Shown piece after piece: positions 43,974-56,741 of a stretch of DNA of 64,000 nt. The notes beneath the pieces are model-generated. The model was not told the DNA's origin, searched no databases, and saw only the letters and a program-made list of their open reading frames with translations. The position numbers and the translations under genes are program-made. Within the stretch, counting starts at the first letter, position 1. Each line of letters begins with the position of its first letter. The stretch is from Nigrospora sphaerica (lineage: Eukaryota > Ascomycota > Sordariomycetes > Amphisphaeriales > Apiosporaceae): positions 5,208,001 through 5,272,000 of the forward strand of contig JAGVVL010000001.1 in the NCBI GenBank assembly GCA_018287875.1, given 5' to 3'.

Positions 43974-46842
43974 CTATGAGTGACTCGCGAGCTTCTGCAG
44001 TGTCACAAGAACGCCTGGAACCAAGTTAGCATCTCTACCCGTGAATGTCTTTATCACCGGGGTCTGTCACTTACCACTGACACCCTGCGTCAACGTGTAC
44101 GACGCCTCCGTGTTGCGGTTGCCCAGGCTGACGGTGAATACTTCCTTCACGGCCTTCTTCTCACCCAGCGAGTTTGCCCACTTGAAGACATATTCATCCT
44201 CGCGTCCGTCGCCGATGGCCATAACAAAGTCAATGGGTCCGGCCTGCTCTGTGCCCGAGTCGCCTCGCGTGAGGTCGTTGTAGATCTTTTCGGCGGCTGT
44301 GTGCTTGGTCCAGTCGATGGGTTCCACGACCACGCTGCTCTCCAGCTGCGTGGCGTGTACGCGTTGCTTCTCGCAGGCCTCGTTGATGTGGCCTGACCAG
44401 TCGCTCGCCTGGCGCTCAGCAGCCACGAAATCATCAGCATTCTTGTAGTTGAAGATCAGTGAGCATTGGCGCTCCTCAATTTCGGCACCCGGCGTCCGTT
44501 CAATGTAGTACTGCAGCGTTGAGCTAACAGACTCCTTCCAAGCCACAACGCTGTCGCGGTCGGCAATCTCCGTCCACGTGTTGCTGCCGGCATTCTTGAT
44601 GAAGCAGCCGTTCTCGGCAACGATGCCGATGTTGGGCACCAGGCGGAACAGGCGGTCCAATTCGTCAGGCCGTCGGGCTGACATGACATAAACAGTGTTG
44701 CGAGGATCTGCCACCAGATCGTTCAGGACCGCCAGTGTTCTTTGCGGGTTCATAGGGACCATCGAAGACATGGGGTTGTAAGGGATCAGGGTGCCCTCCA
44801 AATCCAGCAGGAACAGACGGCGTTGGGATTGACCGTATCGCATATCGAGTTTTTGAAGGTTCAGTCGGGGCACTGACGTCTGGTCGTGGCGGTTCTGCTC
44901 CTCGTAGACAGTGTCCAGGGAGTTCAGGTACTGGCTGAACCAGATGCCACCAGTGTGGTTTTTAATCGTGTCAGACAGCTTGCCCCATCGTGCGGCCTTC
45001 TCCTCGTCCGACATCTCGACGGCCTTTCGGATGGCCTCGGAGCATTGCCGGTAACTCCACGGGTTGACCGACAACTCATTACCGCCAAACAAGGACGAGG
45101 TACCTGCGAATTCGGACAGGATGAGGGAGCCGTGCTTTTTGCCGTAATGATTGCCGTCCTGGCAAGCCAGGAACTCGTGCGAAGTCAGGTTCATGCCCTC
45201 ACGCTGGCTCGTGACCATGAGAGCATCAGCAATCGACAGAAGAGCAAGGTACTGAGAATACGGAATGTCCTGCTTGAGGTAGACCAAAGGCTGGTAGGCG
45301 AGGTTGGCCCAGGACGAATTGACACGGGTGACGATGTCGGAAACGGCTGCGTCCAGGTCGCTCTTGTCGCCACTAGACAACGCCACCTGGATCAAAACAA
45401 TCTTGTCTCTCCACGCAGGGTTCTTATTGAGAAACAGCTCGTAGGAGAGCAGCTTCTGCCGGACACCGCGGACGTGGTCGAGCTTGTCGCGAGCAACAAT
45501 AATCTTCTTGTCCTTATACCGCTCCGCCATGATGTTGATCCACTTCTGGACTTCGGGGTCCTGCCGGTGCAGGTCAATGCTGACCGGGTCAATGCCGATG
45601 GCATGGTTCATGACATTGACAAAGCGATCGTCCAGCTGGATTCCATTGGCCGACGCCTCAACGCTGAGCAGCCGACTGCATGTCTGGAGGAAGTGACGAG
45701 TGTACTCCTGGATTTGGAAACCGATCAAGTTGGCACCAAGCATACCCTCGAGGAGCTCCTTCCGAACGGCGAGACACCGGAATACCTCGGAGGATGGGAA
45801 TGCAACATGCAGGAAGAGGCCGATCTTGGCTTCCGGGATCTTCTTCCGCACCATGCCCGGCACCAGCAACAGGTGGTAGTCATGAACCCAGATGGTGTCC
45901 CCGCGCTTCCAGTTCTTGACAATCTTGTCGGCAAAAGCCTGGTTTAGGTTGACATAGAACTTCCAAGAGTGGTCCTCGTAAGCCTTGCTTTTGGGGTTGT
46001 CAGGAATTTGGTAGTGGAACACGGGCCAGAGGATCTGCTTGCAAAAATGCGAGTAGTGGCCGTCAAAGTCCTTGTCGGAAGGGAAGACGGTCAACATGTT
46101 GTACTCGGTCAATAGCCGGTCATGAATGTCGTCCTTCTGCTGGGTGCCCTCGAGAGCATCTGTCGGCATGCCCAGCGTGCCAACCCACGTGTACTCGCCC
46201 TCAAAACCGTCACGCATGGCGGCATCAGCAGCGTTTCGAAGACCGCCGTTGCCCTGGTCCGAGTTCACGATGCGCCAGTTTGCGTTGGCAAAGACCCTGT
46301 CGTGGCTGTCGCTGCGGTGTTGGCGCGGCTGGGTCACGCCTTGACGGCCCAATTCCTTGGCCTTTTGCAGAGTCCTCGAGTGCTCAAGAAGGGACGCCGG
46401 GGGCGGCGAGTTGACTCGCGACATGGGCTGATCTGTCCTGCAGCCCCATTTCGGCGACTCTTTGTCGGTAGGCCCGAAGTCGTCGCCATTGCTGCTGCTG
46501 TCGTCGTCCGAGACGTGCAGTCGTATGCCGTCCTCGTTAGAGAAAAGCACATCGTCGGTGACAGCCACGTCCTCCTCAGTAGGGGTTTCCGGCGGAGTCA
46601 CGGTAGGGCGAGAAGGAAACAGGCTGGGTCGCAGCTCCAGAGGCGGGCGCGCAGCTTTGTTCGTGGCCGTGTGGGGGACAGGCGGTCGTTGTGAGCGGGG
46701 AGCATCCGGCAGCTTGAAATGTACTGTCTTCGGCAGGAAGCTATGATAGACCCCGTTAGCAAGCCGGCATTGGCGGCCAAAAGAAGGGTGGCTTGAGTGC
46801 ACTTGACCTCGGGACTTACAGCGAGGCTAGAAAAATGGTCAT
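43974..46842 (-). CDS. tslA: Trehalose-6-phosphate synthase complex regulatory subunit (TslA/Tps3-like)
   Basis: Exons 46842-46820, 46740-44075 and 44014-43974 encode 909 aa. The tiny first exon gives MTIFLASL, completed after the intron to FLPKTVHF, the usual start of these subunits. About 130 disordered residues precede a GT20 glucosyltransferase domain (WVHDYHLLLVPGMVRKK; TSQREGMNLTSHEFLACQ; ILSEFAGTSSLFGG). A HAD phosphatase-like domain follows. Its nucleophile motif reads LLDLEGTL where active trehalose phosphatases have DxDGT, so the second Asp is Glu. Later motifs SARRPDEL and AIGDGREDEYVF remain. This points to a non-catalytic scaffold subunit that stabilises the Tps1/Tps2 complex in the cytosol. 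The last intron (GTAAGT...TTCCAG, with CTAAC) adds VLVTLQKLASHS, the expected C-terminus. Confidence 0.93.
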
Positions 46843-47010
46843 TTTGGGCTGAGTAGGAGGACAAGCCTCGGATCTTGCCAGCAGGCGGTGAGGAATGTGA
46901 AAGTTGCAAGCAGGAACGAGGTACGATCCAAAAACCACCAGCGTGTTACCAGTGATATGAATTCCCGTGCAGTTGGGTGGGTGCTTAATGGCCTGCAATG
47001 GTCTGCACTG

Positions 47011-47809
47011 AGGGGTTTGGTAGATAGAAGAAGTGCACTCGGGTGGACCTGAGAGGGAACCGACGGTGCTTCGTGTTTCAGAGAGCCGAGGATCGCTCTG
47101 TAAAAGGATGCTTCGGGGGCCCAGGATTCAAGTGGGTAAATTGGTGGCGGGATGTGAAGATGAGCGCTGGGAAGAAAATGATGGGAACTGTGAAGTCATT
47201 AATGAGCGTGGTCCATTAGATCAGATTGATGTCAAGAAGGGACCGCGACGGGGTGCAACACAGGGCTCCACCTGCCGCTTCAAACATCCGTTTGTGCAGA
47301 GGAAAAAAAAAGTTGAGGTGAAGGCGTCTGTAACCACAAAGCGAAGGTGATGGGCAGTAGGTAAGTACATCTGTGACGTAGCTGGGCTGGCGGCAGGCGA
47401 AAGCAATCGCATAACGTCCCGCCGGGTCCCAACTAACGCTCCCAACTAATGCTCGAGCATCTAGCTGCACTGGGTACGGTACGCTTGCGGCCGGACCGGG
47501 CGTGCTGGGATGCGCTAGAGCTAGCTAGGGTCGCTGGGCATCTGCCGTTGGCTATCTGAATGGAGCGAAGCATAGGGAAGCCCGTCGGGTACAAATTGAG
47601 GGGCAGGCTCAGTGGAGGATGGATCGTCGAGTACCGGCTGGACCCGGCAAATCGGGCTGCGGGCGGGAGCCTGTCGGAAGACGAGACGAGACCGACGGGA
47701 AGGGATCCTCGGAGCGGATGGGAAAAAGAAAAAAAAACCATATGTTCCAAACGTACCTTGGTGGCGAGTGATGGGCGGACGGGTGGTCGTGGTCGTCGTG
47801 GTGGAGGGG
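47011..47809. promoter_or_regulatory. Candidate stress elements (STRE) upstream of tslA
   Basis: AGGGG pentamers lie at 47011-47015, 47599-47603 and 47805-47809, 170-970 bp upstream of the tslA start. AGGGG/CCCCT is the core bound by Msn2/4-type stress factors. Such short cores are expected by chance, so this is suggestive only. Confidence 0.2.
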
Positions 47810-48534
47810 CGAATGCGTCCAAATGGCGCTACTGTAGCATGACAGTCCAAAATAAAAATGGACGGTCAGCCAGCTAAATGCAACTGCGCACACGGCCCTT
47901 GCTCTTTCAAACCAGGGCTGCCAGCTGAAACACGAGATGGCGAGACAGAGGCGCCTGCTTTCTGCTTACGGCAACGTCGATCCTGATGCTGGGCCAAGCG
48001 ACTGCAGAGACTTGGACAAATTGACTGCGGGTAGGGTGGATGTCAGGAAAGACGCGGTCTGATTTTTCACTTAAATAGAAGAAAAGTGAGTCTTTGCGGA
48101 GGTAACTCCGGAGCACAGGTGATGATGACGAGAGAAGCCGCGCAGGGCAGTATCGAGTAAATCGAAAACCACGACGCCGAGGAGGTCTTGAACGTACGCA
48201 GGTAATTGGTCTAGTCCACGGGAGCTTTAGGGAGGTGGTGACGGAATGGCTCCAGAGTCGGGCAGGAGGTTATGGTCCGAGTGTGGGCGCTGACAGTCCA
48301 CAGCACAGATCTCGATATAGTGGCGCCGGGAGAAGAGAATCGACAAGCTGACCAGGGTCTCTGCTTCGTCACCCGCAAAGAGTAAACCGATGGCCGTGAA
48401 AGCAAGCCGAGCAGCCGGGGCAATCAAGGGACGAACGGACAGGGCCGATAAGACGCAAGTGTAGCAGGCAGTTTCCGAGAAAAGATGGGGGAATTTGACG
48501 AGGGTAGGAACAAGGAAGACAGGACAGCCGTCAC

Positions 48535-48537
<3 letters not shown>

Positions 48538-48567
<30 letters not shown>
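48538..48567. repeat. (GCT)10 microsatellite
   Basis: Ten perfect GCT units in the spacer upstream of tslA. Not in a supported reading frame. Confidence 0.9.
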
Positions 48568-50983
48568 ATCTATCCACTCAGTCTCACATAAACGGAGAGG
48601 CCGACGCTGGACGGGATGATGTAGGTATAAGTAGTAGATATGCAAAGTACACGCGGGCACAGGTGTGGTGCCTGTAGTACGGAGTACACAAACTTCCATC
48701 GGCCGTGGCCCAGCGCTGGTGAGGCCTAGGAAATGCTCGGGAAGTATCGAGCTATTTCTGCTAAAATCTTTGCGCTAGCTGGGCCCCATCCAGAACGATC
48801 GACGGGAGCCGTGATTGGCAGCCCGGCTCGAGGTTCTGGTTGCCAGGGCAGGTACCTAGCGTGCATCCGTCTCTCTGCTTCTCGTTCATCCATCCATCAC
48901 AAAGGAGGTTGTATCGTCTACCTACCACTTACCCACCGGCTTTACTTCCCGCTACAACAACGGCGTGGTCGACAGGGATGTCACGGAAACAGTAGCCAGC
49001 TTTCCCGTCGTTACGCGGCAACTTCTCGAAAAATGGACGGAGCAGTGGTCCATCCGTCCATCGCTCCGTCATGACGGGGTACATATCCATGGTACCTTCT
49101 TACCCAGCCGAGCCAGACCTGGGTACCATGGCCCGTCAGCCGGCGGCGCGTAAGAGAGCCTACCTAAGTAGGTACCTTAGGCGATGCGCTGGCAATAACG
49201 ACAACGACCGCAACGTAATATCGGTTGGCGGGCGCCCCCCCCCAGGTCCAGGAGTTTCGGGCCCCGAGGCATTAACCTCCGACCACTTGCCGCCCTGCTC
49301 AGCCCAGCCGTGGCTAACGGTGGGCAAGCGGGCACCAGGTAGGGTTGGCGCGAACGGCACCTAGATGACTGGGAGCGTTTTGCCGGTTGGGCCACGAACC
49401 AACGTCGCCCGCCTCCATGCGGGCTGCCACCAAGAGGTCCCCCAACGGCTCCAAGTCAATTCCATGGCGGGATCCGGAGCATTCATTACCTTTTTGCCCC
49501 GACTGCCATTAGACACCTTCTGACCCTTCGGGTAGGTGCCGACTTGCGCACTCGCGCAGGAACTCTATCATTTAGGTACCTACCTACGCACCTACAGGGC
49601 TAGCAAGGAAGTCAATGACTGACCTCGTTTTTCGCGGGGTCGCGGCTGCCTCACGCTCGCATAGGGTATCTACTCGTACCTGGGTATGGAAAAAGGGCTA
49701 GTTGTAGTAAAATGTAGGTACATATTAGGTAAGCCTGGGTCCTCCCTAAAGGAAGGAAGGGTGGTACTTCTATATTCCACGCCAAGAAGTGATGGACCTG
49801 TACGACGATCCAACCACATCACGCAAACTCGAGATTACACACCATCTCTCGGCCAGGTTTCTACGCGTTTCTTGCTTCGAGCGTTCCAGAAATCGGGCGG
49901 ATGTACATTCCGCATCCTTGCACGGCTCGAGTTGCGTGCCGGCAGATATGTGTTCGTCGTCGCATGGACTTACGTAGTAGCAGTAGATTGCACTCGCGAT
50001 GAGTGGGTGAAGGCGGGGTAAAGGAGGGAAGCTTCGAGTTCACTGGTGATCGACGACGCGCAAGACGTGCAGGCCATGAAGCCCAGATCAGATGTTCCCG
50101 TCACACACAGCCTGCCAAGGTTGGACACCCGCGGCCGCATTGGTCGACTCCCGCTTGGGAATAACCAGGGCATGTAACTAGGTAGGTAATAAATAGCTAA
50201 GGAACTAAAACCAAATGCATGTTGTCTGTCCTACTGCTTGCTACATGGCATCCACCATAGGGGGCACTGTCTTACCACCTGCATGCATACCTACCTACAC
50301 AATGGATGCCTGCCGACACAGTCATTCTATCTTCACGCGCACACAAACGCCAGCATTCGTGCATGACTGCTTCCGGCCTAGCAGGGTCCGGCCGTCTGTA
50401 CGCCGGCGATTGGAGATACTAGCGGGCAGGGAGTCCATCCCAGGGCGAGTAGAGTTCGGACGCCCACACCTCCTCAGGCACCCGGCTGTCATTTGGCCGG
50501 GCCCAGGCCGCCCGCGCCTTTTTGCGGGGGGGGATTTGGGTCGGGCAGATATGGCCCCAAATGCCCAACAGGGCGTTGGCGATTGCATCAACCACTCATC
50601 ATGGTTGCTTCCAGCTCGTGCGCGATCTGACAGTAATAGCCCCTTCCCCCTTCTGGTCTTTTTGTTTTTGCCCGCTGGGACCCTGCGCCGGCGAGAGGGA
50701 AGCCGACCGGTTCCCCAACCCTGCCGTCTCACCTTGGCGCCGCTGCGGTGGCAGGGTGTCAGGCCCTCGACGATCCGAGAAGTTCCGAAGGGGCGGCTGT
50801 GTCTCGAACCCTCTGCCGCGAGCGAGCGCGATGAATGGGTCTCGATCGGCTCCAACACACGCACAGCCTGATTCGCAACGCGCCCCGTCCGCCCGTCCCT
50901 GGAGAGGAGTGATTCCCTTCGAACGCCCGGCCAAGTGTCGCTAGAATCACATGCACATACACACCTACACACACATGCACACG

Positions 50984-50986
<3 letters not shown>

Positions 50987-51022
<36 letters not shown>
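50987..51022. repeat. (AC)18 microsatellite
   Basis: Eighteen AC units preceded by an imperfect CACA/CATA tract from about 50948. Non-coding. Confidence 0.9.
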
Positions 51023-51024
<2 letters not shown>

Positions 51025-53755
51025 CGTTGTTGGCTTTTTCTGCGACAACTGCGGGTGCCGGATGCACTGACAACCTCGAAACCAGAAGGAGGCTTCATGC
51101 AAGCCGGCAACCCGGTATGGACGTACGAACTCGTTTGTTTCCATGTGGGTAAGAGGAATTGCACCACTCAACCGCCAGGCCCACTCGTTCGGCTCGTGAC
51201 CCCGGCCCTGGCCGGTGGCTGGCGGCACGAGTCCGGCCGGCGCGCAACCCGACTTTTTCGTTGGCGCGTCTGCCTCGTCTTCTTCGCAAGGTTCCCATTT
51301 TTCCAGACCACGAGGGCCCAGGTAAGTATCTTGACCATCCGTTTGATCAACCAAATTGCCATGTCATCTGTGCCACTGCAGCATTGCAAACCACTGTATT
51401 AAACACCACCCGCAATGGATGACAGGGACGGGCCGCTTGCGCAATGTGTTGGTTTTTGATCGAGTTAGGCAATAAGCGGCGGCGCCATGGATCCATGCCA
51501 TGTGCTGGGTGGGCCCTACCGAGTGCCATCACGATGCAGTGATGTCAACGTCGAGTATAAGAAGGTACACGCATTTCGTGTAGACCTGCGCGCATGACTA
51601 GGCCCTTCTTCCCATCGCGCGACCCTTTGGCTTCAGTCGACCATGAGCGATCCAGTCGGTTGTAAGCACCCCCCTCCTCCGACCTGCTGGCAGCCTTCGA
51701 GGTCCCTCGTGACATTTTGACGTGTTCGCACTTGCGCCGAGTTCAACGTCCATACCCAATAGCATCAGCCGCGCCCGCGCCCGTGGCCCTCTTTGCCATC
51801 CAGGCCCCTTCTTTACGTGGACGGACGGACGGAAGGGGGGTAATGTTCAGGAGCGCCGTAGGTGTGGCAAGGGCCTGTAGCTTACAAGTCATAAAAATAC
51901 CTAACCCAACGCAGGGCCGAAAGCGCTGGTCCCAATCAGACTGAGCCGCCTGCGCGTGCATGTGCTGCCGTGTGGTGGCTAGTAGATCGTCTTTGTTGGC
52001 GTCCGTGGGCAGGTGGCACGCCCAGGAAGAGAGAGACAGAAAGGGAGGGAGAGCATGGGACGGGATGGATGATGGATGTGCTGCCCTGTGCAGACAGCGC
52101 CCGCCTGTCGCAAGCAATTCCCGGCATACATCCAACTTGGGTTGACAGGCAGGTCTCGCCAGTTCCCGGGGGTTAGCAACACGTCCCGGGCCGCACGCTG
52201 TTTCCAGCCAGGTAATAAAAGGCCTCACCTGTACAACCGAGGACCCCAAAAAATCCCATGACGGGCCCCATCGATTTTCTCGAAACTCGATATTGGGGCA
52301 CAGCCAGACAAACCAGCCGCCCGTCCGTTATCGCCAGCCACGCCGATCCTCCACCGTCGCCACCCCTCGACTCGGTGCAGGATTCGTGTCGCACGACGCG
52401 AATGATCAACTCGGCCTCTTGTCTAGGGCCGATTCCCCCCCGTCGTGGGTGTAGTGGGAAGTCCGTTCACTCGTCTCCCGCTCGGCGCGGATACGACGGA
52501 CGGGGCCCCCTCCTTTCTCCCGGGCGCGCGCTTTCAGGCGGAACCGTGGGCGGGCGGAGCATCATCGTCACATGGGCCTGCCTGGCCTTGCCTGCGCTGC
52601 ACTGCCCGGAGGAGGCGATCGGGAAGGGGGCTCCTTGCGCCCGAGATACGCGTCCTCCTCCTCTTGTGCTCCTTGCCCCTGGAGGCTTTCGTCCTTGGGG
52701 CCTCCCGAAGCGGGCCAATGAGCGCCGCTCCCCTCTCGGGTTGTGTCTCGGTTGTATAAAGTAAGTGGCCACCAAACCAGGCGAGCCCGTTGGGGACGCG
52801 AACCCACCATACCGGAACGGAACGACCTTGCCTGGGGGCGACCCGTTCCACCGCGTCCATTTGACAGGAGGTAGCTTCGGCTGCTTGCGGTTTCCCATGG
52901 CAAACCAGCCCCTGCCGAGGGGGGAAAGGGCGCCCAGCCTCTCCGTCCTCGCCTCGGCTACACAGCTTGGGCCGGCCTGCTTATCTCGCTCAGACGGCAT
53001 GCGGCGGACATGAAATGCCTCATCCAGATGAAGAGGCAGGTTTATGATCACGAGTCTGCGTCTGCGTCCTTGGGGTATCCAACTCGTCACGCCAATCGCG
53101 ACGCTGAGACATCAGCTGCCGGCGACAAATGGTCCGCGCCGGCACATTTGTGATGACCTAGGCCACAGGGAGTCTGGTCACATGTGAAACGAAAGGGCAT
53201 GGATGGCAGTTGCATGGTTGCCTATTCTCTCTTTCCACCGGCTTCGTGGACCGTCCTTGCCTACGCGGGGAAATGGCTAGCTTTAGCAAACAACGATCAC
53301 GAGAAGACGGGGGCGGGCCTCTTTGGGGTAGCGGAGGTTTAGCGGACAATGACGATACCCCCGGACCCGATTGCCAAGAGCGCATCTAGAAGACGCGCTA
53401 TAAGCCCTACGGTGATCTTCAAGTTTTCCCATTCTCCGAAGCCGAGCTGCCACTTCCGACAGCAGATAAGAGTTGCCAGCTCTAGCGTCGGCAGGGAGAA
53501 CCACCCAATGACGCCATCTGTTTCCATGTTTCATATGGCATCGGACCAGCCGCGTACGCATAAGCCTAACGTCTACCCTCCTTTGGGGGCGAGAATAGTC
53601 GGTGCTATCAGCTGACTCACACAGATGCCTGATGTGTTGGCGAGGCAGATCGACCTCTGTGTAGGGTATCACTTTCTGTTAAACGGCAGCATCGGTAGGG
53701 TGAATGAATGAGCCATGCGCCGAGGCCGAGATGAATTCAAGCCCAGCCGAGAGCT

Positions 53756-55464
53756 TTAGCGACACCACAAGCGTACGGCCTTATCCTTGCCTCCACTGCC
53801 CACACGGGAATCTGTAGGGCTCCAGTCTACCGCGTAGACTTCGTCTTGGTGACCAGGAAGGTCTACCGCCAGCTTGAATGTCTGCATGCTCCACACCTTC
53901 AGGGTGGTGTCCTTGGAGCCCGAGACTAGAAGCCGCGAATCGGCCGAAAAGGCACATTGATACACGGGGGCTACGTGGCCGCGCAGACTGCTCAAGAACC
54001 TCCCATCTCTGAAAGCATTTATCAGCAAGTCGCATGGCACACAGAGGGTCATATTCCCAGATGGTCAGCCCGGAGGAACTTACTTGGCACTCCAAATCTT
54101 AACGTGGTTATCCCATCCGGCACTTGCAATCAGATTACCGTCAGGCGAGAACGCGCAGTGGTTGATTTGTTTCTGCAGGACAGTGTCAGCCTTCGTTTTC
54201 CTGTGCCCGCGCTGGATGTTGCCGACGCAGACTTGATGAGGTGACATACTTGGTGGCCAAGCATTCTTGCCGCTGGTTTTGTGCTTTCCGCCGGGTCTCC
54301 CCAAAGGTACATGGTGAAGTCGTCACTGGCGGATACTAGCCTCTCCACGATCTTTCCCTGCTTCATGGCCGCCTTCTCAAACCGTTCCTTGGCCTTGGCT
54401 CGTTTCCCTTCGTCTGTGTCGGGCACGTTTCTGGTGTGGTCGTGATATGCTGTCCGAAGAACAAAGTCGGTCGACGTGGCCAAGTGGTTTACCCAGTGCG
54501 CATGGCCGTTGAGGGTGTATTTCAGCGTGCCGTCGGTCGCGTCCCAGCACTTAATCGTCTTATCGTGACTGGCGCTGTAAATAATTCCCGTACCGCCCCA
54601 CCGGACGCAGGAGACATTTCCTTTGTGGCCCGAAAGAACATGCTCGGTCCGGCCAGCAATGGTGTTCCACACCCTGATTGTACCGTCCTTACTTGAACTG
54701 GCCAATCGTGGACAGCCGTCCTGCCACAGGTGGTAAGGCTCCCAGGCAATGCTAGTTACCCATTTCGCATGTCCCGTCAGAGCCTTGCCAACAGGCTTCC
54801 CTGTCTCAGGGTCCCAGATCCTGATAGTCTTGTCCATGCTGCCGGTTGCAAGCCAGGTGCCGCATGGGCTCCACGACACCACCAAGACCCAGCCGGTGTG
54901 GCCAGTCAGGGTGCACTTGGGCACGCCCATGTCGGCATCCCAGATTCTTGCAGTACAGTCGCCCGAGCCCGTCGCAAGCCATTTGCTGTTCTTGGGCGAG
55001 AACTGGCACGCGAGGATCGGCTGCCCATGGCCCGAAATCTTGTGCGATAGCCGCGTCACGGCCTGAACTCGAAAGACGCTCTGGGGCTCGGCGGATAGGG
55101 TGAGAGTCGTTTCAAACGGGTTGGCGACACCATGGCTGCGCAGGACGGCCAGGAACTCGGCCGGGGACGGATAGTTGTCGAGTATTATCTCGGTGGAGGG
55201 AATGTGGATGCGAAATTTGTAGGGCGTGAAATCCTCCTTGTCGCGGCCGAGGAGCGTGTTGAGCAGTAGAGAGACGTTCTTCTCGCTGGCATCGGCCAGG
55301 GGAATTTCGACCACCTCGGCCAGCTGCTTCGAGTCGGCATCGACGAAGCGCGCCTTGAACGAGCCAGCCTCTATCGGAGCGGGCGTCACGTCGGCTTGGA
55401 TCTGGGTGCGTTCCAAAGCCTCGCGCTTCTGTCGCTTGGATGGCGGGGGTGCGACGGTCGCCAT
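53756..55464 (-). CDS. rsa4: Ribosome assembly factor Rsa4 / NLE1 (WD40)
   Basis: Exons 55464-54250, 54172-54084 and 54008-53756 encode 518 aa. A basic N-terminus ([10 protein letters not shown]) leads to the NLE ubiquitin-like domain (about residues 35-110), which carries the acidic loop contacted by the AAA ATPase Rea1/Midasin. Eight WD40 blades follow, visible as [59 protein letters not shown], then [25 protein letters not shown] and [13 protein letters not shown]. Rsa4 sits on pre-60S particles in the nucleolus and nucleoplasm, and its removal by Rea1 drives maturation. Intron phases 0 and 2 each fall between blades. The protein ends RLWCR, as in the family. Confidence 0.96.
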
Positions 55465-56741
55465 GGTTGCAGCAGCAGGATAGGCCTTCTCGAGTGACTA
55501 AAGAGTGCTTCGCGAGGAACGGGGTGGCACTTTTCCCTTGCGGCCTAGCGAAAGTAAAGGAACAGACTGTCAAGTGAGAAGCTCCCTTATGGGTACGATT
55601 CCGGCGCGCTGTTGGGTTGTAGAAGTTCCTCTTGCGTCCACTCTTAGGCAGCCCACCCGCTCCAATGGATGGGCTGTGCTTCTGATGGCGGCGGGACGAA
55701 AAAAAGTCCAAAGTCTCCACTATAAAGTTGCTTATCGGCTTATCGATGCTAAGGCTCACTGGACCCTGCAAGCCATGCCATCTGGTCTTGCCGGGCAAAC
55801 AACCATTCGTAATAGGCGCATGCGTGCCAATTGCAAAGCAACCTATATGTTTTGACATAGGGTGGGCACTGCCGTGTTTCTTCGAAGCTACTGATCTCGC
55901 CTCGCAGCGACATGGATCTAAGAATTTGGTTTCTGTACTGCGGACGCCTTGATGCATTGCCGTTCCTTGGGGCGGGCGTGGGCGGATCAATATCCAGATA
56001 TCGGCTTGACCCACCCAAGCCCATCTGGGAGCTCTTTCCTTTTTAGGCAACCCAGAGGGGGTCCGCGCATGTACTAACTCATGGCAATAATAACATCCAT
56101 CCTGCTGTTTCCTGGTCTTGTTCCCAGCATCACTCAAATAGGAGGCAGTTACTTCTCAAGAAACCTTAGGTAATATGAATGTTTACCGTGTGCCCCGTTC
56201 TGTGTAAGTGCCGTGTAACGTGCATTAATCTTCGATCCAACCGACGACAACAGATTCAGTGCTGGAAGACATCGCACTCGACTATGACCAATGGACTTTT
56301 ACGGAATTGGACCCATCATGTCGGTCTTTGGCTATGTATATGTGGGAAGCAGGCACATACTCGAGGAAGGAGCGAATACCTCTTGCATGGCAGGTGCCGT
56401 GCAACCGGTCCATGCCAATCCATGGCCGACAATGGATTCTTCATTTCGACTCTTTCCGTGCTCCGTCTGCTCAGTCTCTTTGCATGTATCTCCCCAAGAA
56501 CACCTGTCTCATCTGCTTTCATCACCACCGACTGCTCAAGTCTCAGTTTCTTGATCCCCCGGCCGGCAGATGTCCCTTCTGCTATCTCCTAATTTTGTTC
56601 ATCAACTGCTGAGGAGCTCGCGTTTAAAATACCAGCCAGCCGAGACTTCCTTCCTGGCCACTGTCCCAAATACAACAGGTTAAAATAATCTCAACTCTGT
56701 CGTCCACATCATATAATCGGTTCCAAGCACCACAAGTCACG
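55465..56741. other. Divergent promoter rsa4 / msh4
   Basis: 1.3 kb between a ribosome biogenesis gene and a meiotic gene, transcribed away from each other. Minus-strand ORFs that extend from the rsa4 start region are shadows. A TATA-like TATAAT lies near 56712, about 30 bp before the msh4 ATG. That is close for a TATA element. Confidence 0.45.

Larger units (their letters stand above)
46843..53755. other. 6.9 kb gene-free spacer
   Basis: No gene can be supported on either strand. The spacer holds a GCT run (48538-48567), an AC run (50987-51022) and many TAGGTA/TACCTA motifs at 48.85-50.3 kb. ORFs up to 281 codons cross the microsatellites or lack protein-like features. The part next to tslA is probably its promoter. 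Confidence 0.5.

Noticed and set aside
50322..51167. 281-codon minus-strand ORF with a Cys/Val run
   Set aside because: The Cys-Val run is the AC microsatellite read in frame. The rest has no protein-like features.
52467..53090. 207-codon minus-strand ORF
   Set aside because: Rich in Arg, Pro and Gly as expected from GC-rich non-coding DNA. No motif and no splice support.
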